Source: Apis mellifera (Eukaryota > Arthropoda > Insecta > Hymenoptera > Apidae). From it: a DNA stretch of 64,000 nucleotides. Every line of letters starts with the position of its first letter. The first letter of the stretch is position 1. Location: NCBI RefSeq assembly GCF_003254395.2, contig NC_037652.1, positions 6,519,501-6,583,500 of the forward strand, written 5' to 3'. Under the pieces are notes generated by a model. That model was not told the DNA's origin. It saw nothing but the letters and a program-made list of their open reading frames with translations, and ran no database searches. This document shows positions 40,712 through 50,631 of the stretch, piece after piece. Made by a program: the position numbers and the translations under genes.

Positions 40712-41853
40712 CTCTGTGAAAGCCGTGGCGAATACCGTTCCAATTCTTCGATTGAGATTCTATTCTTATTCTTAGTTTCGATATATTTAAATTTTTATGA
40801 TTTATCATCTAGCAAAGATTTATTAGCCATGTGTTGTAGATATGAATTCGCTGAAAATATGAAATAGTTAAACAAATTGAAAATAATCAGTTATAAAATA
40901 TTAAGAAGTAGAAAACAAACCTTATCAGTTACTGAACTAATAAAAGTCGAGAATATACAAAATAATTTTAATAGAATCACTTTACGTTGACGTATTGTGA
41001 ACTGACAGTTACTTCGAACAAGACGCTGTTAATTTTTTTCGTAGGTTAGATTGAATTGTTGCGACATCAGTAGAACCTGGCAGAACCGCACTTATCTCTA
41101 GTATCTAAATGCACAATTGACGAAGCGACTAAAGCGCCAGACAAGGCGCAAGTTTCAATGTTCGTATTTAGTTTGTCTCATCAGATTTCTCTTTTTCTTA
41201 TAAAATATATGAAATATTCTTATATATTGTTATTCAAACTTAATTTATGAATTCTATCTATCCTACAATACCTATCAAACAATATGTTATAAAAACTAAT
41301 CAAAATTATGTGATATGATAGTACTTACTTTTTACGTAGGTTAAAAATTTAACCCTTATAAAACTTAAAAAATCTACCTATTATTTCATTTATTTTTTTC
41401 TTTATTTATAATTTTTCATGATTTAATAATAACTATTGGACGATTGATACTATTTATATTGATACTAATATAAATTTAAATTTCAATAATTAATCCATAT
41501 ATATATTAATTATATTTATTTATTAATCTTTAATCATATAAAATACATTTATTAATCACATTTAACTTAATTTCAATCACAAGATAAAAATTAATAACAA
41601 ATACTATATTTATTATACTATAATTAGTATCAGAATAAATATAAAAATAAAAGAAAATGAATTACTTTTTATTAGATTATATTTCCAAATTCAAATATAT
41701 AAAAATTTAATTACATTAATAGAATAAAATATTAAAAATTATATAAAAATGATTATATATAATTTAATAAATGTTAGAATCAAAATAATATTTTTACGAT
41801 TCAAATAATAAAATTGTACCATTTAATTTATATAAAACACACAACATACAACT
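40712..41853. promoter_or_regulatory. Medea 5' region and spacer
   Basis: The first about 450 bases (to about 41160) are less AT-rich and should contain the Medea leader and promoter. At about 41141-41156 there is a small dyad GCGCC-agacaa-GGCGC that includes CAGAC, the core Smad-binding element. The rest is AT-rich with nothing recognised. Confidence 0.45.
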
Positions 41854-41925
41854 GGGGGTGTAACTCAGTGGTAGAGTGTCTGCTTCGCATGCTGAAAGTC
41901 CTGGGTTCAAATCCCAGTACCTCCA
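41854..41925 (+). tRNA. tRNA-Ala: tRNA-Ala (anticodon CGC)
   Basis: A 72-base cloverleaf without intron or encoded CCA. The acceptor stem GGGGGTG pairs with TACCTCC (with G-T wobbles), discriminator A. The D arm is ACTC-AGTGGTA-GAGT. The anticodon stem TCTGC/GCTGA encloses TTCGCAT, giving anticodon CGC; this stem has one T-T mismatch at its middle pair. The T arm is CTGGG-TTCAAAT-CCCAG. Box A and box B internal promoters are intact, and a T-rich run follows shortly after as terminator. Sequence matches eukaryotic cytosolic tRNA-Ala closely. Confidence 0.95.
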
Positions 41926-42135
41926 ATAAATACTTTTTTTATTCTTCAATATCAATATTTTATCATGTATTGAATACATTTATGCATAGTGTTTTTTCTC
42001 TTTTACTTATTTATACTTCTAATATATTTGTATAGAAAAAATTATTATAAATATGGAGTAAAAATTGCAATACTACATTAACATACGCAAATTACAATCT
42101 TGAATTTTTAGGTATTATGACAAAATTTTACTTTA

Positions 42136-42142
42136 GATAAAA
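42136..42142 (+). promoter_or_regulatory. TATA-like box of the candidate telomerase RNA
   Basis: GATAAAA about 26 bases before the estimated transcript start, the position expected for a U6-type (type 3) Pol III promoter. A proximal sequence element would lie around 42085-42110 (AAATTACAATCTTGAATTTT), but I cannot confirm it without aligned bee snRNA promoters. Confidence 0.35.
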
Positions 42143-42161
42143 AGTCTCAATACATAATTTT

Positions 42162-42390
42162 GAGAAATAGATGTGAGTCCGGACCCATTGATAAGCACTT
42201 GAGCAGCAGGAGATATGGTAATTTCTAACCCAACCTAGTCACTCCTGCGGCACTAGTACTTATGAACAAGACAGGATTAACTTCCGATGTATCGCAGGTC
42301 CTCCGTTGTTATGAATTTATTGATAGCCATATTGAATTCCTTTGACGCAGTGCATATTCCTATAAATTATCATGTGACATTAATAATTTT
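42162..42390 (+). ncRNA. TR: candidate telomerase RNA (template for TTAGGTTGGG)
   Basis: Compact block of complex sequence in AT-rich surroundings with no ORF. At 42225-42237 the plus strand reads CTAACCCAACCTA. As RNA this templates (TTAGGTTGGG)n: CTA occurs at both ends, giving a ten-base repeat plus three bases for realignment. The template sits in the loop of a perfect seven-pair stem (GCAGGAG 42206-42212 with CTCCTGC 42242-42248). Outside it, ATAAGCACT (42191-42199) pairs with AGTACTTAT (42255-42263) with one mismatch, and GGACC (42181-42185) pairs with GGTCC (42297-42301), closing the core. TATA-like GATAAAA (about 42136-42142) lies upstream, and the first TTTT downstream is at 42387-42390, so a Pol III type 3 transcript of about 200-230 nt is plausible. 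From published work as I recall it, hymenopteran telomerase RNAs are short, snRNA-like Pol III products. Exact ends are estimates. Confidence 0.72.
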
Positions 42391-42894
42391 ATTTTCTAAT
42401 TTCAAATTGTTTTAAAGAAAATCTTAATTTAAATTTTTAAAATTATATAATTAAAAGAAAATTGAATACGTCGATTAATAAACAAGTAGACCAAAGATCT
42501 TAATATAACGTGCCCATGTTTTATAATTTAGCGTGAGATTAGATAATCAGCAGAAGAATACGGTGGCCCATAGATATTGCGTGACACATTCATATTACAA
42601 TCATTTTATGAAACAGATAGAAACCTTAAATCAATTGAATTAGCTTATAATTTTCGAAATACAATATAAAATACTATTTATAAATAAACATATCTTTGTA
42701 ATATTTTCTCTATATAATTATTCGATTTATTATTGAATTTTTTTTTTTAATTATTAATATTTAATATAATAAATTATTGATATACAATTTATTCAAAAAA
42801 AAAAAAAGAAAAATAAAAAATAAAAAAAAAATGGATCGGATGCAATTATAATCAAAATGATAGTAATAAAATTGTTACGAAGCAATACCAATAG

Positions 42895-42936
<42 letters not shown>

Positions 42937-43222
42937 TATATATCATAATTATTAGTCTGAATATGTATACTCTCTATATATATAGAGTATATATATATCG
43001 TATACACAATAATGATGCGATGACACACAGTGGTACTCATTGAAATGACCTCGACTAATCATTAAAGTCGCCCACTATCTCAGCCTCTTTATTCTTTCTC
43101 CTTCTGTCCACCTTCGACAAATTTTGAGCTTCATGCAGCATTGTCTTCATATTGAAATCCTATTTTTTCTATTTTAAAAATGTATGTATTTTTACATATA
43201 ATTTATTTTATTTGAAATATCC

Positions 43223-43264
<42 letters not shown>

Positions 43265-45424
43265 CTTTTAAAAGTATCCTAAATCTGCACTATTGACAAT
43301 TTCGAATCATCCTTCTCTAATTGAAATATCTTATCTATTACATTTTATCAATCTTCTGTAAAAATTATTATGCTGGAAAATAGAAATATAAAAAAATAAT
43401 ATATAAAAATTTTTAAAAATATTCAATCATTAATTCAATCACAGAAATATTTCAAGAAATATATATATAATTGAAAATTGGAATTGAAATCGAAATTTAA
43501 ATAAGATTAGAAATAAGAAGCAAAGAAATGAAGAATTGATAATTCAAATATATAATATTATAAGTATACAGTATCGCGTACGGAAATGCGTGTATGCACG
43601 ATAGAGGGAGAGTCTACAATCGAATCTTTGATTTCTTTGCTCCACGTTCCTACTTAACGTTTCTCGTTTCATCAAACACCGTATTCATCGTTCGCCTTCA
43701 TGATATGAGTTAAGGTTAGTAACATGATTTTTTCCATGGAATTTCTCTGGAACTTCGAACAGATATCAGCACGTTATCGAAGTTTAGAAAAATGACCCTA
43801 ACAATAGTCCGTCTTTCTGCAGATTATTTCATACTTACAAGAATAAGATGAAAAGAGTATGCATAAGATTTACTGTAACGTACAGTGTTAAAAATGCAAA
43901 GTCGTCATAAGTTAAAGAGGATTATTTGATGTGGCCATTGCAGATTCAGCTGGACGCGTGGCTGTCTTCTGTTACGCATCTTGTACACATAACGTGCGTA
44001 TGTACTTTTTATTTTTTGTTTTTTCGACGTTTGACTCGTCAGTTCAGATGCGCGAAATGAGAAAATATGTTATGGGAGAAGAACAGAGATAATTGCTGGA
44101 ACAAGAATATGGCAAGCAAAAATAATAATATATAATATGATTATGCAGAAATGACAAAAGGATCTATTAAACAAATCGAGATTCACAGAAAAAGGAAAGA
44201 GTTTGTGAGATCAACTGGAATAGAAAGGGCAATAGAAGAACAGGAAGAGTAAAGGGGGAAGAAGAGTATCATCAATTAACGTTAATTTCTGTTAATGTCG
44301 GCTCTCTCTGAGTATTTGTGAAATAGCTCGTCAACTTATTAGGTTACGATGTGCAAATTATGGATAGACGAGAGAATAAGCAGAAAGGAATTCCGAGAAG
44401 CAAAACAGAAGAAATATTTATTCTTTAACTGAAAAAAATGCAATTCTGATTTGCATTAGAAATAATATCTGAAAAAATCAATATCATTACTGTGATTCTC
44501 TATAAAAATTCGCGAAGCCTCGAGACTCGTGGTCTCTGTTTCGGTTCTGCAACCGAAAATGTTCTATTTTAAGAACAGTGCGTTGAAAACGAAGAAGTAC
44601 TTTACGATTTTTCCGTAACTGCTTGTAGGATTATAACTTTTGATACATAAATATTGCGTCATTTTCAAACAAAATATTGCAATAATATAGAAAGAAATTA
44701 AACAAAAATTTTATTCCATCTCTACCTTTATAACTTTTACATAAGTTTGCTTTCGTCGATATTTAGATTCTAGAACTTAATGATTTTCTTCAACTCGTGT
44801 TCTTTCGTACTTTATACTATCATTTAAGAGGGGTCAAGAAGTCGTGACGATAAAGCTTAGCCACGCAATGCGTGCCATTACAATTTAAAATGTTTCCAAT
44901 TACAATGTTTCATCTCGTAGAAATCATCACATTTCGAACACAGATTCAATTCTCTTATTTCTCAATGAGAAAATCGCGAACATTTGGTCTTTTATCATTT
45001 GTGTGATTTCACGAGGGATCTTATATTGGTTTTCTCTTTCTTTTTGCTTCTTCTCGAGACTTCTATATGTATTTCATCAAGTGTCAGGTTAAAACGATAC
45101 TTTGCGAGGTTATTATGTGTGTGGTCACATGTGATCTCGTTTTTCAGATGTTGTAAGCCGAGCACGGAAAATATTCTCGAGGAAAAGTCTAATTTATACA
45201 TAAAAAAGGAAAAAAGATTATAAAAATCGCACATCTGAATTTCCATTTTATTAAACAATCGAAAAAAGATAAATTGATCAATCAACTATGTAAATGAATT
45301 TTTATTAGATTAGAGAGCGTTTCTTGTAGAATATATTAATATGCAATGCTTATCGGATGTGACTTTAGTGGTTAAGAATTAATCTTGTTTGCATGATCGT
45401 TAATATATTTATGAGGAAAATAAG

Positions 45425-45466
45425 AATAAAGTTTCTCTTATATATATATATATGAGAAACTTTATT
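45425..45466. repeat. perfect 13-bp inverted repeat around an AT core
   Basis: AATAAAGTTTCTC (45425-45437) and GAGAAACTTTATT (45454-45466) are exact reverse complements separated by an alternating TA tract, itself self-complementary. It would form one continuous hairpin or cruciform. Confidence 0.85.
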
Positions 45467-45480
45467 TTTATGTGTATATA

Positions 45481-45517
<37 letters not shown>

Positions 45518-46379
45518 AATGCATATGCGCAATCGAATCATAATTGGAAAATTTTTTGCTAAATTATTTGATTGGTGTTATTTAATAATTTATATAAAGA
45601 TATCAATATAAATAAGAAAACTATAAATATATAATAAATTATAATCAGTGACTCTTTTTAATAATAAAATTAAAAATTATGACACTCTTATTTTTATATT
45701 TTTAAGAAAATGTATATGTAATTTGATTAAAAAAATCATCTAATTTGATTGAACAATTGAAGGAAATCTCATGACCTTTAACTTCTATTTGACACTAGCG
45801 TCCATTGATATTCTTTCACACTTATTAATATTATAGTCTCCAGTCATCTGATGTTTATTATGATCTTCGAATAACGTTGGAATATTTTGAAAATCTTATA
45901 GTAACACCACACTCTCATTTCAAATAGATTCCGAAAAAATATTTAAAGTTCAACTGATTAATAAATAGTTGATGAAGAGAGAAATGCACGGTAATCACAA
46001 GAAACGATCTCCAAGGATCGAAATACGAACCGTCACCAGAAATGAATATGAATGGAATGTATATACATAGAGTAAAATAATGCATGTTGTTTTATGCTTT
46101 TTCACGTGCTTTTCTTGCGCTCTTGCACAATTCTTTCCCACATGTTCGTCGAATAATTATATCAATAATAAAAAATTCTTTCTATAAAGAAACTGTGATT
46201 CGTTCGATTTGATCAGAATTTCAAACATTCTCTAAAATCCGCCACGCCATAGAGAATAAGTGGAAGAATGTGATCTAATTCACTGAACGATTATTAAAAT
46301 TGATAAACGATCTCGAGTAATTCATGACAAATGTTCATATTTTTCTCACGCGATTCATTTATTTCACGAGTTAGAATTG

Positions 46380-46960
46380 TTTGGAAAGGGAAAAAAAACA
46401 CGCGCACGACACACGCATCACAACTGCAGACTGACGACTGAGCGATAAACTGTTCTTGATTGGCTTAATATAGTCGGACGAGCGCTGTAATTGGCCGCTC
46501 CTTGCCGCGCGGGAAATGATTGGTCAATTTAATCCTAGAAGCACGGTGCATTAAGCATTCAACCAGCGTTCAGTACCTATTAACGGTTCGCAAGAGAGGC
46601 ACTGCCACTGCCACCGCTATGGTTTTCTGTGACGGTACACCCAGTCACGGTAATGGTATATGGTTCTTTCTTTATCATCTCCTACATACTGGTCTCCGAA
46701 CCTCTCCCGTCTAACTCAGTCTTTCTCTCTTTTTTCTCTCTTGCCATCGTTCCAAATCAATTTACCAATTGAAATCAGTGCCGGACAGTGAAGAATCGCG
46801 TCACTGAATGGTCCACCAACCGACGGGCAATGTGCGTCTCCCCTGTACCTTCCTTCCACTGCTTGTTATCAAACCATTCACCGGCTCACCAAATCCTTAT
46901 TGCCTTGCCTTGGCGCACGATTTGAATCGCGCGGCTGACAACACAACTATCCACTAGATA
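46380..46960. promoter_or_regulatory. GC-richer CCAAT-box island, promoter-like
   Basis: A block clearly richer in G+C than its flanks. Within about 70 bases (46455-46525) there are three ATTGG/CCAAT boxes (GATTGGCT, AATTGGCC, GATTGGTC) and the sequence TTGCCGCGCGGG. An arthropod-type TCAGT initiator (GCGTTCAGTACC) lies about 45 bases further at 46568-46579. No coding gene is recognised downstream on either strand inside the window, so it may serve a non-coding RNA or a gene with distant exons. Confidence 0.4.
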
Positions 46961-48229
46961 GATTCTCTCTATGACAGTGTTTTTCAACCTTCACTTACTG
47001 TCCGATTTGGAACAGAATTATTGACAAATGGAAATTTAAATCTAGTGCGGAAATATATGAAAAAATAAGATAAAAACAATAATCAATATTAAATTTAAAA
47101 ATTCATGAGAAAAATCTTTTTTCGAATTTAAGATAATAATAAGTCAATTAAATTTTTATAAATTATAATTTGCTTTGTAATTAATAAAAATTACATTTTG
47201 AATAATTATTAAATTATTAATTATTAAAAAAATAAACGTAATATAATAAATATAATAATTTATTTAATAATAATATTTAATAATTAAAAATAATATATAC
47301 ATTTGAAAATACAAAAACAATTTATTTTCTATTTATTTATAAAATTAGATGAATATATATTTTTCAATAAATTTTGATTTGATACTCGTAGTATCAGTTG
47401 AGAATCGCGGATATAAAGGATGAAACGATTCGCGATGTTGATTGGTCAAGAAATTCTCTTCCGGTTCAGTGAGTATATTTTTGGAGGTGAGATTTCCCGC
47501 GCCATTGTTAGTTGTCTTTTCCGGAAATATTTTACTTTTATATACGTGGAATAAGTGATTTTGTATGTAAAATAAATCGTATAAAATCATAATAATAATT
47601 CATTTAATTGTGTAATACTTAGAAACTTACCGTGAACTATAAATAAAAAAAATTTAAACTTGGAACTATAAGAATTATCACAAAACCTAATTTTTTCAAA
47701 ATCTTTTTTAAATATCAGTTCAATTTTGTAAGTAATAAGTGTAATATAAAATTTATAAAATTATTTGCTATTATTTTTGAAATATTAAATTAAATTCATC
47801 TTAATCAGGTAATTATATATTGATATATTGTAGTTATAATATTTCTATATGAAAAGTAATCGTGCCAAGATGAATTTCTAAATCATCATCTACGACACTA
47901 CTACTTAACAGACAGATTAACAAATTAAGATAACTTGATGGTAAGTTTTCTCCACTTCTGCTCTCGACAATTGCCTGTTGACTGCGTTGTACGAAATGCA
48001 GGCCCAAATATATATACCTAAATGCGACTAAAGTTCAAATTTTCTATAATCATTAGTCAGACGATTTTTCTTATCTTATTTTGTATCGATTTTTCTTAGA
48101 GTTTATCGTCAAAATTTAAGTCGAAACGCATCGTTGTGTGTAAAAAGTATTACATATAGAACATTGATTAAATTTATATTTTCGTGTATTGTGAGACATC
48201 TACCGAGAAGATAGCTTAATTTGCAAACA

Positions 48230-48264
48230 TAACAACAAATGTGTCTTTTTTCCATTTGTTGTTA
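48230..48264. other. 12-bp perfect hairpin
   Basis: TAACAACAAATG (48230-48241) and CATTTGTTGTTA (48253-48264) are exact complements around an 11-base pyrimidine-rich loop. The arms stop pairing beyond this, so it is too short for a standard miRNA precursor. Confidence 0.7.
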
Positions 48265-48342
48265 CAGTCACAAATCGAAATATCTTCGTAGTTCTTCCTT
48301 TTTTTTCTAAAAAAATAAATAATCGTAATATTTTTTTAACAA

Positions 48343-48388
<46 letters not shown>

Positions 48389-49699
48389 CGATATTGCATT
48401 ATGTTCATTATATATTCATTATTTTATCATTAAACATTATCATTTGTGCAGAATACATGAATTCGAAGTATTTTTAAATAGATTTATCAATATAAATAGT
48501 TAGTATAAATATCAGTATAAATATTGCTCAGAGTATGAATCATAGATAATAAATTTTTTTGGTTATTTTCAACAATTATCTTTATCAAGAAATATTTAGT
48601 TATTTAGTTTACTTAAAAATCGTATCGTTAGTCAATAATTAATAATTGATCGAAGGATCCTAAGTAAGTACACTGTGTAAATTGACGATAAACATTAGTC
48701 ATACATATAATTAAATGAAAGAAAGAAAAAGACAGTTTATTGATGAAATATGTACACACGCGATATACCCCTATATCACAAAATGCTTCTATAAAACCAT
48801 TAGCTTACAGTTCGAAATAGTTTGGTTATTTTGTGATAATCGTCGCCTCTGCTTGAATCTACACATACATGATTTTCTCATGCGGGTCCATTTTACTGAT
48901 TTAAAGCAACTTACGTAGCGAATAATGCATCTTTTATTAGGATACAATCCCTATTACATAGTCTTTTCTTCTGTCGATGCCGAACCATTGTGCATTGATT
49001 AAGCTAACCACGTGAGTCCCGTGAGATTTAAATAAAACATGAATCGGTTTAATAGCTATTCTTCGATAATCTTCAAATTCATAATCAGAAAAGTTTGAAC
49101 GAATCTATGTTATTAAAATTAAAAACTGAAAATTAATACAAATTATTTTATAATTTAAAAATACTGCAATATTGAATTTGAAATTATCACATATGTTAAG
49201 TTATTAAAATATGTTAATATTTCTTTTTTGAAAATGTATAAATATTAGCTAGAAAATACTTACTTTTTTCTACTTCCACATTTACTTCATTTTAAGTTGT
49301 TTTTTCAAAAAATTTCTTTAATATATAGAAGTAACACGATTTTGTTGATTATCAATACGCTACTAAACTGAAATGAGTATGTCATCGGAAATACTTTGTA
49401 GTATGTAGAAGACAAAGTACATGTGCACAGGTGTTTTTTTTGAGATCATATGTGCTACATAATGATTTGACAATAATATCGTTCTTTTGCTTGGAGAAAA
49501 ATATATATTTTATTCATCTTTGAATAAAATACTTTCAAAATTTCTAATCATGATAAACATGATAAATTAAATAAATTATATGATTTAATATTTTATTTGT
49601 TTGTTATAATAAAAATATTTGATACAACGAATTGAATTTAATAGTAATAATCATCGAAATAAACTTAAATTTGAAATATCATATTAAATTCTCAAGTTA

Positions 49700-49935
49700 A
49701 GATTCAATTAGGAAACTGTCTGGGTGAAATTTCGTAAATTTTCCCTCGATTTTCATGGAAATTCATGATTGAACGAGGGAATGGCACCGGCCGAGTAATT
49801 TAGAAGAGTTTATTAAATTGGGTAGAATGCTGTGCGTAGGCCTACGCCGGATACTCGGAGAATGAATCTCATCCAACGAGAGGAAGTTCGAATTAACTCG
49901 AGCCACTGCCAAGGGGGTACGGCAGAACCCCATAT
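49700..49935. other. compact fold-prone element of unknown nature
   Basis: About 230 bases of balanced composition inside AT-rich DNA. It has nested complementarities: CCCTCG (49743-49748) with CGAGGG (49774-49779); CCGAGTA (49791-49797) with TACTCGG (49852-49858), enclosing a perfect 14-base palindrome GCGTAGGCCTACGC (49834-49847); and TGCC/GGCA plus GGGG/CCCC at 49907-49932. No ORF of note. It may be a conserved non-coding element, a structured RNA or a transposon remnant. Confidence 0.45.
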
Positions 49936-50631
49936 ACTATAAACTCTTGTCCCATTTATTCTTTGCACATTTATGCGTCATATACGAGAAACGTCGATGA
50001 GAAAACGTCGTTCCAATATAATGATTATATTTTCCATTCGAGAAATTTGAAATATCCCAAATTGAAATTAATATTAAATTTTGATTACTGGAAATAAAAA
50101 AAGAAAATAAAATAATCAATGAAATTTACGCGATTAATAAAGTTCAAAAGTGTAGAATGTAGCAGAGAATTAAGACTTATTAGAATCATTTGACCCTGCT
50201 TCTTATAGAGTACTAAGACTTTGATGAGTTTATTTTATCCCGGATAAGTGGGGAGAGTAAAGAAAAGGAGACAAAAGATTGTATCGCTGAATCGATAGAG
50301 GAAGAAAGGCAGAAAAGTATGTCGTTCATTGTGTTACTTGACAGTTGTAGTACTTTGACACGATCAGGTCTTGTAGTATTCAATCTACGTGGGCGGTCAT
50401 ATGAAATGAAACAAAAAAATAGAGATATAATTAAGAGAAAGATCATTTTTTATAGTTTATCATAAAATTTATTCATGAAATATAAGAATTAATAACAAAA
50501 TATACCGAATATTATATTATAAATATTTTTACTCATTTTTATAAATAATAATATAATACATGTTTATAATATAATGCTATATTATACAATATGCTAGATA
50601 AAATAATGATATTTTTTTTCTTCCTATTTAT

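Larger units (their letters stand above)
42391..50631. other. 8.2 kb gene-poor region
   Basis: No coding exon or known RNA gene recognised. Contents: several (TA)n runs (about 42898-42950, 43227-43259, 45481-45517, 48350-48382); a hairpin around an AT core at 45425-45466; a GC-richer CCAAT-box island at about 46380-46960; a 12-bp hairpin at 48230-48264; and a fold-prone element at about 49700-49935. Short ORFs scattered here have no family signal. Confidence 0.5.

Noticed and set aside
42225..42237. Interstitial telomere repeat insertion
   Set aside because: Only about 1.3 units are present, with no array. It sits in the loop of a stable stem, which fits a template better than a remnant of a chromosome end.
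44984..45285. Frames of 79-96 codons on both strands
   Set aside because: They overlap each other antisense, lack splice or domain evidence, and lie in a gene-poor region.
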